From positions 1-35,889 of the forward strand of contig JAPULZ010000195.1 in the NCBI GenBank assembly GCA_027294455.1: a stretch of 35,889 bases of DNA, read 5' to 3'. Shown here in pieces: positions 5,865 to 14,843 of the stretch (position 1 is the stretch's first letter; each line of letters opens with the position of its first letter). The position numbers and the translations under genes are program-made. This stretch comes from Gemmatimonadota bacterium. GTDB lineage: Bacteria > Gemmatimonadota > Gemmatimonadetes > Gemmatimonadales > GWC2-71-9. Below the pieces are notes generated by a model. The model made no database searches. It saw nothing but the letters and a program-made list of their open reading frames with translations, and was not told where the DNA came from.

Positions 5865-8533
5865 CCGGGCCTCGCTGGCCCCGTTCCATCGTGGTCGCGT
5901 TCGCGCGTGGGCTCATCCACGTCGTGTCGCTGTGGATTCCCGCTCCGCGCCGCGGCGCCGTGGTGGCCGAGTGGGAGGGCGAACTGTGGACGTTGGCGCG
6001 CCGTGGCCCCCGTGTCGTTCGGGTGCTCGCATTTTGTGCCGGGATGGTGCCGTACGCCGTCTGGGCGGCCCGGGACGTCCGCCGTGAGGCCGCCTACCGT
6101 CGCCTCGTCCACCGCGACCGCTGGTTCTCCGGCGTCCTCAATCGCTTGCTGCAGGACGCCGTGTATGCCGTGCGCACCCTCCGCAAGCGACCGGGCTTCA
6201 CGCTGACGGCGGTGGCGATCATCTCCCTCGGTGTCGGGGCGACGACCACGATCTACAGCGTGGTGGACACGGTGTTGCTGCGGAGCCTGCCCTACGACAA
6301 CCCCCACGAACTCGTGTTCTTCGACCACGGGAGCCACACGGTCCCCGATTTCGTCGAGTGGCGGGACCGGACGGATGCGTTTCAGGCGCTGGCCGGGGTA
6401 CGGTTGACGAGCTACGACCTGACGGGGGGTGACCGCCCCGAGCGCGTGCGTGCCATCCTGGTGACGCCCGACTTTTTCTCCACCTTCGGCGGCCAACCCC
6501 TAGTTGGGCGGTTGTTCACCGCGGAAGACTACACGACGCCGGTGCAAACCGTGGTGCTGAGCCATCGGATGTGGCGTCAGCGGTGGGGCGGAGATCCGCA
6601 CATCGTGGGTCGACAAATCACGATCAACGGCGACCCGTTGGAGGTGGTCGGTGTCCTGGCGCCGGCGTTCGTGCCGCCTGAGGTCATGATGGGCCGGACG
6701 GCCGACGTGTGGTTGCCCTTCGACCTGTCGGATCCCGCCGTCCAAAGCCGTGGCATGTTCATCATCGAAGTTGCCGCCCGGCTTCGGCCGGGCGCCACCA
6801 TCGAGGGGGCACAGGCACAGCTCAATACGCTGGCCGAGGCCCTCGCCAATGAGCATCCCGACCGGTATCGGCGGCCGGACGGCACGGCACGGCCCATCCT
6901 TTTGAGCTCGCTCATCGATGCCACGGTGCACGAGGTGGCCGACATGCTGTACCTACTGCTCGGTGCTGTCGGGCTCATGCTCCTGATCGCCTGTGCGAAC
7001 GTCGCCAACCTCTTGCTTGCCCGGGGAACGGGTCGCGCTCGTGAAATTGCGCTGCGGACGGCGATGGGAGCGAGTCGGGGCAGGGTGCTCAAACAGCTTC
7101 TCACCGAAAGTGTCGTGTTGTCCCTTGTCGGGGGCGCCCTCGGCATCGGTCTCGCGGTCCTCGGCGTCGCGGGATTCGCGTCAATCAATCCCGGCAGCAT
7201 CCCCCGTGCCGCCGATCTCGCCGTGGATATTCGGATTCTCACGTTCGCGTTCTTCGTGTCGGTGATGACGGGGATCGTGTTCGGGATCCTCCCGGCGGTG
7301 CAGGCCACTCGAGGCAACGTAAACGAGATACTCAAGGAAGGGGCGGGGAGCGTGACGGAGGGACGGGGTGGACGGCGCCTCCGGGACGGACTCGTCATCG
7401 CCGAAATGTCGATGGCGTTGGTGTTGCTTGCCGGAGCCGGCGTGCTGTTCAACAGCTTCATCCAACTCCAACGGAGAGATCCGGGCCTCGAGCCGGAGCA
7501 GCTCTACACGCTCCGTCTTGCACTCAACAGTCTGGCCCCCGAAGAGCGCGGCCAGTTTACCGAGCAGGCCCTCGCGGGGCTGGCGTCGCTGCCGGGGACT
7601 CGTGCGGTCGGCGCGGGGATCACGTTGCCGTTCATGTTCAACGGAGGGAGCCGTTGCTGTTGGTTCATGAATTTTGCGCATACCCCAGAGGAGGACGGGG
7701 AAGGGGCCATCCTCAACCCGGTGACGCCGGGGTACTTCCAGGCGTTGGGGGCCACGATCGTTCGGGGCCGCAGTTTTGTCGCCACCGACAGGGCGGAAGA
7801 GCCCATGCCCATGATCGTCAACGCGTCGTTCGGACGCCGGCTATTTGGCGAGGAGGATCCGGTGGGTAAGACGCTGTACATGGAGGGCACGGTTGTTACC
7901 GTGGTCGGCGTCGTCAATGACGTTAGGCATTGGGGCCTGACCGAGGACATCGACAACGATGTCTACGTTCCGTACGCGGGGATGGGGGAAGGTCTGCCGC
8001 GCGTGTCGTTCGCCCTCCGCAGCACGACGCCGGCCGTGGCGCTGGTAGCACAGGTGCGCGACGTGATCTGGTCGATCGAACCCGACATGCCCGTGGTGGG
8101 GCTGGTCCCGATGCAGGCCCGCGTCACCGCCTCGATTGCGGGTCCGCGCTTTTACTCCCTGTTGCTCGCGATCTTTGCGATCTTGGCGCTCATGCTGGCA
8201 GCGGCAGGCATGTACAGCTCCATGCTGTATTCAGTCGAACGTCGGTTCCGCGAACTGGGACTCCGCATGGCACTGGGGGCTCGCTCCGGCGACGTGATAC
8301 GGCTCGTACTGCAACACGGCGTCGTGCTGGCCGGCGTCGGGGCTGCCATCGGCTTGTTGGGTGCGTTCATGTTGTCGCGCCTGTTGCAGCGGATGCTCTT
8401 CGGTGTCGGCCCCACCGACGTGCCCACGTTGGCCGGAACCACCGCACTGATGGTCGCCGTGGCCATGGCCGCGTGCTACCTGCCGGCACGGCGGGCCGCG
8501 ATGGCGAATCCGGTGGAGACGCTCCGACAGTAG
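5861..8533 (+). CDS. MacB/FtsX-type ADOP permease
   Basis: An 890-residue inner-membrane permease of the ADOP group (duplicated orphan permease, lacking its own ATPase). The first 100 residues are a permease prefix segment (GLIHVVSLWIPAPRRG...). RLLQDAVYAVRTLRKRPGFT then opens the first MacB half: a membrane helix, a large periplasmic domain, then three helices of an FtsX domain (IACANVANLLLARGTGRARE). The second half repeats this and ends in PARRAAMANPVETLRQ. GTG 5861 is chosen because it overlaps the padR stop in GTGA and starts just before the prefix domain. Such proteins are thought to work with a MacB-like ATPase in export or envelope stress relief; no ATPase gene is nearby. The substrate is unknown. 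Confidence 0.92.
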   Translation: MTGPRWPRSIVVAFARGLIHVVSLWIPAPRRGAVVAEWEGELWTLARRGPRVVRVLAFCAGMVPYAVWAARDVRREAAYRRLVHRDRWFSGVLNRLLQDAVYAVRTLRKRPGFTLTAVAIISLGVGATTTIYSVVDTVLLRSLPYDNPHELVFFDHGSHTVPDFVEWRDRTDAFQALAGVRLTSYDLTGGDRPERVRAILVTPDFFSTFGGQPLVGRLFTAEDYTTPVQTVVLSHRMWRQRWGGDPHIVGRQITINGDPLEVVGVLAPAFVPPEVMMGRTADVWLPFDLSDPAVQSRGMFIIEVAARLRPGATIEGAQAQLNTLAEALANEHPDRYRRPDGTARPILLSSLIDATVHEVADMLYLLLGAVGLMLLIACANVANLLLARGTGRAREIALRTAMGASRGRVLKQLLTESVVLSLVGGALGIGLAVLGVAGFASINPGSIPRAADLAVDIRILTFAFFVSVMTGIVFGILPAVQATRGNVNEILKEGAGSVTEGRGGRRLRDGLVIAEMSMALVLLAGAGVLFNSFIQLQRRDPGLEPEQLYTLRLALNSLAPEERGQFTEQALAGLASLPGTRAVGAGITLPFMFNGGSRCCWFMNFAHTPEEDGEGAILNPVTPGYFQALGATIVRGRSFVATDRAEEPMPMIVNASFGRRLFGEEDPVGKTLYMEGTVVTVVGVVNDVRHWGLTEDIDNDVYVPYAGMGEGLPRVSFALRSTTPAVALVAQVRDVIWSIEPDMPVVGLVPMQARVTASIAGPRFYSLLLAIFAILALMLAAAGMYSSMLYSVERRFRELGLRMALGARSGDVIRLVLQHGVVLAGVGAAIGLLGAFMLSRLLQRMLFGVGPTDVPTLAGTTALMVAVAMAACYLPARRAAMANPVETLRQ

Positions 8534-8562
8534 TACTCAGTGCTCGGTTGTCAGTGCGCTGC

Positions 8563-8901
8563 TCAGATGCCAAACATCGCCGCGACGGCAATATTCAGTC
8601 CTGTCAGCAACAGCGCCCCCACCACGGCCGGCATCGTCCCCTTGATCGTGAATCCGGCCACCATGGTGGCGGACAGCTTGAGCATGGCGGCGTTGATGAC
8701 GATGAGGAACAGACCCAGCGTGAGGAGCGTCAGTGGTAGGGTCAGGAAGACGAGGATCGGCCTGACGACGGCGTTGGCCAACCCCAGGACCAGCGCGCTG
8801 ATCAGGGCCACCTGCCCGTTGGAAATCGTAAACCCGTTGACAACCTTCGCCACGATCAGGAGGAGGCCGGCGGTCACGACGACATGCACCAGGAACTGCA
8901 T
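8563..8901 (-). CDS. YvlD/phage-holin-4-like small membrane protein
   Basis: A 112-residue protein with four hydrophobic segments and the family signature GLANAVVRPILVFLTLPLTL (residues 40-59) followed by LGLFLIVINAAML. This matches the Phage_holin_4_2 (YvlD) family, which is found in ordinary chromosomes and is not by itself a phage marker; its role is uncharacterised, perhaps envelope stress. The ATG at 8901 is chosen because GAGGGG stands 5 bases upstream; a longer frame to 9033 has no membrane or family content. It lies 163 bases downstream of argS on the same strand and converges with the permease. Confidence 0.85.
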   Translation of the reverse strand: MQFLVHVVVTAGLLLIVAKVVNGFTISNGQVALISALVLGLANAVVRPILVFLTLPLTLLTLGLFLIVINAAMLKLSATMVAGFTIKGTMPAVVGALLLTGLNIAVAAMFGI

Positions 8902-9064
8902 GATGACCCCTCGTTGAATTGGACCAGTAAGCTCGCCAATGGTCCCCACCCTGGCAACGTGTGGTCTCACGACGCCGGGCGCTTCGGTCCGCGGGCATGG
9001 TGAGATCCACACCGGTCTAGGATACCGTCGCACTGAACGGACCTATCGGAAGTGACGCTTCGCG

Positions 9065-10834
9065 CTACATGCGCTCGGGTACCTCGATGCCCAACAACTC
9101 GAGCGTGAGACAGAGGGCGCGCAGGAACAGTTCCGACAAGGCGATCCACGACGCCTGGCGGGCGGCGTCTTCCTCCCGCAAGACGTGATGCTCGTGATAG
9201 AATCTGTTGAACGCCGTGGCCAGCGCGTAGCCGTACTCGCACAGGTGATTCGGCGCGCGTCCGGCGAAAGCCAGTTCCAGGGCATCGGGCAGCTCGGTCA
9301 GCTTGAGCATGACGTCGCGTTCGAGGCCGCTCGCCGCCGGCAGGATGTCGCCGCTCTGCAGGCCGCGTTCCTCCGCCTTGCGCAAGATCGATTTCGTGCG
9401 GACGGCGGTGTACAGGAGATAGGGACCGGTCCGCCCTTCGAACGACGAGAACCGGTCGAGATCAAACACGTAATCCTTGGTGCGGTGATTCATGAGGTCC
9501 GCGTATTTGAGCGTCGCGAGCCCGACCATCCGCGCGATCTGCGAGCTTTCCTCCTCGGGGTAGTCCTTCACCATGCCGACCTCGGCCATGCGCTCGGCGG
9601 CCCTCTCGGTGACGAGTTCCATGAGGTCCTTCAACTTCATCACGCCCCCGGCGCGAGTCTTGAACGGCTTGCCGTCCTTGCCGTTCATGGTCCCGAAGCC
9701 GGCATGCTCGAGCGAAACCGACGCTGGGGCGATGCCGGACTTGCGCGCGCCACGGAATACCTGCCTGAAGTGATCGGCCTGTCGATTGTCGACGACGTAG
9801 ATGAGCGAGTCGGCGTGCAGTTCGTCCATCCGCTGTGCGATCGTTGCGAGATCGGTGGTACCGTAGAGCACTGCCCCGTCTGATTTGAGCAGCATGAGGG
9901 GAGGGATGTCAGCTTTGTCCTCCGGGAGCGCCACGTCCATGACCAACGCACCCTCGCTCTGTCGGGCGTGGCCCTCCGAGCGCAGCCGCTCGATCAGGGA
10001 GGGGAGGCGGTCTTGCGTGTCACTCTCGCCGAGCCAGAGATCGAACTCCACGCCGAGCTGCGCATAATCAGCCTTGAGGCCGGCGATGGAGACGTCGTGA
10101 AAGTGGCTCCACAATGCGCGGTAGCCGGGGCGTCCCTGCTGGAGCTCGAAGGTCGCCCGGCGTGCGGCCTCCATGGCCGCTGGATCTTCTTGCGCACGCG
10201 CACTCGCCGCCGGATACATCTCCTCGAGGTCGCTCATGGAGACGGGGGAATCCTCGAGAGCGGGACCGGTGAAGTCGACGTCGAAGTAGGCTAGATCGGG
10301 CTGGCGTCGCTGGACCTCGGTGATGAGCATCCCCATCTGGAGGCCCCAGTCGCCCAGGTGCACGTCGCCCAGTACGTCATGGCCCAGAAAGCGGGCGATG
10401 CGCTTGATGCTCTCGCCGATGATGGCAGCGCGCAGATGTCCCACGTGCATCGGTTTGGCGACGTTGGGACCCCCGTAGTCGACGACGATCTTCTGCGGCG
10501 CCGCGACGCGATCGGCGCCAAGACGCTCGTCGGCCGCCATGGCGGCCATTTGGTCGGTGAGGGCTCGATCGGTCACGCTCAGGTTGATGAACCCCGGACC
10601 GGCGATGGAGACGTTCTCCAGCGTGGTCTCGCGCCGCAGGTGCCCAGCGACCGACTCGGCAATCTTGCGCGGGTTGGACTTGTATGTCTTGGCGGCCGCG
10701 AGCGCGCCGTTGCATTGGAACTGGCCTAGGTCCGGCCGGTCCGAACGGATCACATCGCCGTACCGTGCATCGAATCCCGAGGCCTCGAAGGCACTGGAGG
10801 TGATCTCGGTCAATCGTTTTCTCAAGGACGGCAT
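9065..10834 (-). CDS. argS: Arginyl-tRNA synthetase
   Basis: Class I aminoacyl-tRNA synthetase charging tRNA-Arg; cytoplasmic and essential. The 589 residues are near the usual length. The N-terminal Arg-specific domain covers about residues 1-90. The HIGH-type motif is HVGH at 130-133, within DYGGPNVAKPMHVGHLRA. The Rossmann core follows, with LYGTTDLATI and the FGTMNGKDGKPFKTRAGG segment that replaces KMSKS in many ArgS enzymes. The C-terminal DALR anticodon domain holds LKYADLMNHRTKDYVFDLDR and ends LELLGIEVPERM. It lies 93 bases downstream of the MOP-like transporter gene on the same strand and may be co-transcribed with it. Confidence 0.97.
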   Translation of the reverse strand: MPSLRKRLTEITSSAFEASGFDARYGDVIRSDRPDLGQFQCNGALAAAKTYKSNPRKIAESVAGHLRRETTLENVSIAGPGFINLSVTDRALTDQMAAMAADERLGADRVAAPQKIVVDYGGPNVAKPMHVGHLRAAIIGESIKRIARFLGHDVLGDVHLGDWGLQMGMLITEVQRRQPDLAYFDVDFTGPALEDSPVSMSDLEEMYPAASARAQEDPAAMEAARRATFELQQGRPGYRALWSHFHDVSIAGLKADYAQLGVEFDLWLGESDTQDRLPSLIERLRSEGHARQSEGALVMDVALPEDKADIPPLMLLKSDGAVLYGTTDLATIAQRMDELHADSLIYVVDNRQADHFRQVFRGARKSGIAPASVSLEHAGFGTMNGKDGKPFKTRAGGVMKLKDLMELVTERAAERMAEVGMVKDYPEEESSQIARMVGLATLKYADLMNHRTKDYVFDLDRFSSFEGRTGPYLLYTAVRTKSILRKAEERGLQSGDILPAASGLERDVMLKLTELPDALELAFAGRAPNHLCEYGYALATAFNRFYHEHHVLREEDAARQASWIALSELFLRALCLTLELLGIEVPERM

Positions 10835-10927
10835 TCGGCGACCCGCACTGGTTATGGCGCAGGGAAAGGTACAAGAGTTCCGGGGGTTGCTCCAGCCGTC
10901 GTGTGGGCGACCAATGCCGGCGTGATG

Positions 10928-12253
10928 TCAGACGCTGCCGGGGGCGCCAGGCGTCTGCCACAACACGCGCAGGCACGGCAATACCAAATAGGCGGTGCTA
11001 GCCAACCGGCCCACGACGAACGCTGCCATCGCGGCGGTCACGCCCACCCAGTGGAAGCCGTTGCTGAGTACGATGAAGGTTGCGACGATGCCCATCACCT
11101 CCATGGCCGTGGCACCGGTGATGGGGCCGGTGCGGTGCCCCTTGACGAGAATCGCCCGCTGGAAAGACAGCAACACGGACAGAGCCGGGAAGGGCGCCAG
11201 GATGCGCGCGGGGAGGATGGCAAAGGCCACCAGATCGGGTGGGAGGCCGGAGATGGTCGCGAACCACACGTGGGCGAGCGGCGTGAACGCAATGAGCCCC
11301 AAGGCCGCCGAGGTCACGAGTCCCAGGCCGGCGGCAAACCGCGCCAGCACTCGCGCGTGTTCGTTGTTCCTGCCGAGCAGGGCGACGCCGACCTCTTGAT
11401 AGCTCAAGCCCACTGCCCGGAACACGAACGACAGAGCGTGTACCACGGGAAAGACCGCCAACGATTCCACCGGATACAATGCCCGGCCCATGAAGAACGT
11501 GAGCATCGGGTGCACCGCCAGCCCGAGCACCGAGGTGAGGGCGAGTGGATAATAAAACCGTGCGATGCCGCGGTATCCCAACGGCTCGTCCGGCGGCTCA
11601 CGCCTGCCACGTCCCGTCAGGATGTCGCGCACCGTCCGACGCGCCATCCATCGGCTCGCCACGGCCTCGAGACACACGCCGGTCGAGAGGGCGCCGGCAC
11701 CGGCGTACGCTCCGGGCACCGAGAACACGCGGTACAGCACGAGGGCTGTCGTCGTCATGACGCCCAAGCGCATCACCGTGCCGTAGGCCACCAGACGCGT
11801 CAACCCCGCTCGAATGAGCAGGCCTTGGAAAAACCGTCGATAGCCGATCGCGGCGGGCCATGGCAGCAGGATCAGGAGCGCGCCGTAGGTCAATCGGGAC
11901 ACTTCATCGGGCAGGCCGATCAGGGTCTGCATGACGAAGTGAAAGACAGGCGGCAACAGCACCGCGACCATCACGACCGTGATGACGGCGTTCAGCCCGT
12001 AGGTGAAGTTGCGCAGCTTGCGGAAGCTCGGCGCATCGGCGACCAGGGCCATCGAGGCGCTCATGATCATGATGACGGGTGCCTCGACCAGAATGGCAAA
12101 CGCGACGGCCACGCCGTGCGCCGCCAGATTGAATTTGGGGTCCGGCAGCCGTGCGATTATGGCAGCGAGAAAAGGGCCCTCGAACGCCATCATCAGCCAT
12201 GTGGCGGCCAGGGGCGCCCAGAAGACGAAGATCGACCGTGCGGTCGGTTTCAC
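10928..12253 (-). CDS. Polytopic MOP-superfamily-like (MATE/ANKH-like) transporter
   Basis: A 441-residue inner-membrane protein with about 12 hydrophobic segments. It opens VKPTARSIFVFWAPLAATWL, and FWAPL...TWLMMAFEGPFLAAIIARLPDPKFNLAAHGVA resembles an uncharacterised bacterial MATE-like family distantly similar to the animal pyrophosphate transporter ANKH. The repeated half near residues 230-300 (YYPLALTSVLGLAVHPMLTFFMGRALYPVESLA) fits the two-fold MOP fold. GTG 12253 is chosen because it overlaps the stop of the upstream DUF3052 gene in GTGA (12250-12253). The frame extending upstream to 12412 lies inside that gene. Substrate is unknown; the coupling suggests a shared role with the DUF3052 protein. 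The MOP fold is fairly secure, the ANKH likeness weaker. Confidence 0.75.
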   Translation of the reverse strand: MKPTARSIFVFWAPLAATWLMMAFEGPFLAAIIARLPDPKFNLAAHGVAVAFAILVEAPVIMIMSASMALVADAPSFRKLRNFTYGLNAVITVVMVAVLLPPVFHFVMQTLIGLPDEVSRLTYGALLILLPWPAAIGYRRFFQGLLIRAGLTRLVAYGTVMRLGVMTTTALVLYRVFSVPGAYAGAGALSTGVCLEAVASRWMARRTVRDILTGRGRREPPDEPLGYRGIARFYYPLALTSVLGLAVHPMLTFFMGRALYPVESLAVFPVVHALSFVFRAVGLSYQEVGVALLGRNNEHARVLARFAAGLGLVTSAALGLIAFTPLAHVWFATISGLPPDLVAFAILPARILAPFPALSVLLSFQRAILVKGHRTGPITGATAMEVMGIVATFIVLSNGFHWVGVTAAMAAFVVGRLASTAYLVLPCLRVLWQTPGAPGSV

Positions 12254-13035
12254 TTCTTGGCGGCGCGGCGCGCGAAGCGCAGGCCCGACCAGGTGTCGTC
12301 GATGGCGCAGATCTTGTAGTCGACGAGTCCCGTGTCGAGTCCCGTCGAGCGCACGATTCGTTGCGTGAGGTCGGACGCCACGCCGGAGGCCTGCTTGGGC
12401 CACGCGATCCACAGGCTGCCGCCGTCACCCATGGCACGCTTTGCCGCGGGTAGGCGCCGTGTCAGCTCGGCTCGCGATGTGACGAACAGCATGATGAGCT
12501 GGGCACGGCCTCGGGCGTGATTTCGCAGCGTGATGTTCTCGGGCAGTGGGCCCAACGTGCGCTTGAAGTCTCGGGGTGCGCCGAGCAATGCGACCGCGGT
12601 GTTCGCCTTGAGCCCTAGCTTCTTGGACAGGGGCCGCCCCTGGTAGATGTCTTCCGATCGGGGAACGATGGGCGCGGCCGGAGGGTGTTGGATCGCGCGC
12701 CGCACCGAGCCGCGCACGCGTCCCCACTCGGTGAACTCTGCGTCCGGGAGCCTTGCCTTGATGCCGGCGACCTTCGCGGGGTCACCCCCGGCGAACACGA
12801 TCGGGACGAAGCGGGTCGCCTCGCGTTGTCGAAACCAAAAAGCGGCCTCACGCCCCTGCGCGGGAAGGCGCGTGAGGTCTATGATCAGCGCGTCGGGAGG
12901 CTTCGCGCAGATCGCGCGAAAATCCGCGAGGTTCTTGGGCGTCACCACCTTGGCCGTGTGACCGGCCCGGCGAAGGGTTGCCGCGCGCTCCTTGCCCTCG
13001 GCGGCGTTCCAATGGATCAGGACGATGCGACTCAT
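12250..13035 (-). CDS. REC-like domain fused to DUF3052
   Basis: A 261-residue cytoplasmic protein. Residues 1-120 look like a degenerate response-regulator receiver. A phosphoacceptor-like Asp is present (LIIDLTRLPAQGREAAFWFR), but the acidic pair is replaced by HWNA and the late Lys is missing. Residues about 135-261 are DUF3052: RPLSKKLGLKANTAVALLGAP, then LIMLFVTSRAEL, then LWIAWPKQASGVASDLTQ and a VDYKICAIDDTWSGLRFARR end, which are the hallmarks of that family. The function of DUF3052 is unknown. ATG 13035 is chosen because upstream codons to 13119 lack family content. It is the first gene of a coupled pair with the transporter. Confidence 0.82.
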   Translation of the reverse strand: MSRIVLIHWNAAEGKERAATLRRAGHTAKVVTPKNLADFRAICAKPPDALIIDLTRLPAQGREAAFWFRQREATRFVPIVFAGGDPAKVAGIKARLPDAEFTEWGRVRGSVRRAIQHPPAAPIVPRSEDIYQGRPLSKKLGLKANTAVALLGAPRDFKRTLGPLPENITLRNHARGRAQLIMLFVTSRAELTRRLPAAKRAMGDGGSLWIAWPKQASGVASDLTQRIVRSTGLDTGLVDYKICAIDDTWSGLRFARRAAKK

Positions 13036-13228
13036 GGTGGACGAAGCGTAATCGGCCGGCGGAGCAGTGGCCAGGACTCCCCCCCTTCGGGGATGGCCGT
13101 CTCTGGCCCGGCCTCCCATCAGCCGCTAGTTTGGAGCGGCCGCGGCCGTCTCGATGAAACCGATACCATCGGGGCGCGTACGGTGACGTGGTCCTCAATC
13201 GCTGGGTCGGTGCAGGGAGCGGATATCC

Positions 13229-13717
13229 ATGCTCGTCGAGTGTCCGGAGTGCGGTCGGGAAGTGTCCAGCAGTGCGGCTGCCTGTCCGGAATGCGCGTAT
13301 CCGGTGGCGAGCGGGACGCCGACCACCCCCATGAGCGCGGGCAAGCGCCCGGGGGTGGGGGGAAGCCTCCTCGACGTCACCAAGCAGATCGTCGGACGCT
13401 TGCTGTTCGGCGGGGCGCTGCTGGCCATGGGAGGCGCGTGGGACGCGCCACCCGTGATCCTCTCGGGTTTCTTCGTGTGGGGCACGGCGATCCCGATTTG
13501 GATCAAGGCCCGCCGGGCCGAGCGATTGGGCGCGGGAGGCGAGGCGGGGCGGATCGAGAACCGGCTCGAGCGGCGCATGGAGGAATTGCACGATCGTCAC
13601 ATCCGGCAGGTCGCCGACATGGAAGATCAACACGGGCGGCACCTCGCGGAGATCGAGGAGCGGCTCGACTTCACCGAACGGCTGCTCACCAAGAGCCGAG
13701 AGCAGATCGGCCCCTAG
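13229..13717 (+). CDS. Zinc-ribbon membrane protein with C-terminal coiled coil
   Basis: A 162-residue protein. Cysteines 5, 8, 19 and 22 (CPECGREVSSSAAACPEC) form an N-terminal zinc ribbon. Two hydrophobic helices follow at about 53-69 and 74-92, then a strongly charged, His-rich coiled coil at about 104-157 (RRMEELHDRHIRQVADMEDQ). This layout suggests a membrane-anchored scaffold or sensor with both ends in the cytoplasm. The same coiled-coil pattern occurs in uncharacterised phage-shock-like proteins, but no family assignment is secure. GGGAG lies 9 bases before the ATG. It converges with the YVTN gene, with 3 bases between the stop codons. Confidence 0.75.
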   Translation: MLVECPECGREVSSSAAACPECAYPVASGTPTTPMSAGKRPGVGGSLLDVTKQIVGRLLFGGALLAMGGAWDAPPVILSGFFVWGTAIPIWIKARRAERLGAGGEAGRIENRLERRMEELHDRHIRQVADMEDQHGRHLAEIEERLDFTERLLTKSREQIGP

Positions 13718-13720
13718 CGC

Positions 13721-14716
13721 CTAGTGCACGATGGGGGAGTACACGATGCCGTCGGGGCCCGAGCCCGTCGGGATGTATCCGGTGATCTCCTTCGTCTCCA
13801 GGTCCATGATCGCGATGCGATTCTCGCGATTGAGTGACAGGTAGAGCGTCCGTCCATTGCCCCCCACTGTCAGGCCCTGCGGGCCCGCGCCGGGAAGATC
13901 CACCGACGCCAGCTCCCGTTTCGTGGCGCGATCGAAGAACCGAATGTCATGGTTTCTCAGATCGGGAATGATCGCCATGGCATTGTCCGGCGTGATGAGG
14001 ATGCGATACGGCCAGCTAAAGTTCGGCAGGGCGTGCGTGATCTCGCCGGTGCTCGTATTCACCACGTTGACGGTTCCCTGGGAATTGCTTCCTACCCACA
14101 CCTCGGTGCCGTCGTGGGTGACGGTGATGGCCTCGAGCTGGGGGGCCACCTCCATCACGCGGGTCCGCGCCTTCCGTGGCACATCCAGCTCGGACACGGT
14201 GCCCGCGCCGTTGCTCGTATACACCACATCGCCGCTTCCCACGACGGCCAGCATGTGCGACCCGCGCTGGCCGGTGGACACGGTGCCCACGACCTCGCCA
14301 CGGGCGACATGGACGAACACGACGTTTTCCGAAGCCTCCGATGTCACGGCCACCAAGCTGTCTCCGGGAAGGAAGGCGATCCCGTGGGGTCGCGGATAGC
14401 GCGACAGGTCGATGGTACGCGCGATGGCGGGAATGGATACGTCGATCACCGTGAGGGAATTGCCCCCGGCGTAGTCGGTCACCACCGCCCAGCGGCCGTC
14501 GCTCGACAGTGTCACTTCGTGGGGCCCGGCGCCCGTAGGGAGCGTCGCCACGGTTCGGCGGGAGGCGATATCGATGATGCTCGCCGTGCTCTCGGACTTG
14601 TTGACGACGACCAGCGTGCCGGTCTCGGCGGTAGAGGCTTGGGCAACCGATTCGGTGGAAACCAGGCCGACGGCGGCCATACACGCCAGCACCGAGCCAA
14701 GGATGGAACGTTTCAT
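13721..14716 (-). CDS. Exported YVTN-type beta-propeller protein
   Basis: A 331-residue secreted protein: a signal peptide (MKRSILGSVLACMAAVGLVSTESVAQA), then about seven blades of roughly 40 residues with the YVTN pattern (IIDIASRRTVATLPTGAGPHEVTLSSDGRWAVVTDY and variants ending in ...YIPTGSGPDGIVYSP). Such propellers act as periplasmic binding or scaffolding domains; no catalytic residues are visible. GAGG lies upstream of the ATG. It is divergent from the serine hydrolase gene, 127 bases away. Confidence 0.85.
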   Translation of the reverse strand: MKRSILGSVLACMAAVGLVSTESVAQASTAETGTLVVVNKSESTASIIDIASRRTVATLPTGAGPHEVTLSSDGRWAVVTDYAGGNSLTVIDVSIPAIARTIDLSRYPRPHGIAFLPGDSLVAVTSEASENVVFVHVARGEVVGTVSTGQRGSHMLAVVGSGDVVYTSNGAGTVSELDVPRKARTRVMEVAPQLEAITVTHDGTEVWVGSNSQGTVNVVNTSTGEITHALPNFSWPYRILITPDNAMAIIPDLRNHDIRFFDRATKRELASVDLPGAGPQGLTVGGNGRTLYLSLNRENRIAIMDLETKEITGYIPTGSGPDGIVYSPIVH

Positions 14717-14843
14717 CTGGAACCTCGTCTCCGTGGGGTCGTGGATCGATTGAATTTACCCGCCAACGTCTCCAAATGAGCCCACAGTGGCCCTTCGCAC
14801 CAGGGGTTCCTAGTTTAGAGGGACTCATCCAGGCGATCCGTCC

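Noticed and set aside
8534..8562. Short TCAGTGC repeat between the first permease and the YvlD-like gene
   Set aside because: Only two 7-base copies in a 29-base convergent gap; no stable hairpin or T-run is seen.
8563..8901. Holin as evidence for a prophage
   Set aside because: The protein is of the YvlD type, common in chromosomes, and there is no other phage gene near it.
9065..10834. Missing KMSKS motif in ArgS taken as a defect
   Set aside because: Most ArgS enzymes lack a canonical KMSKS; the compensating segment is present and the rest of the protein is intact.
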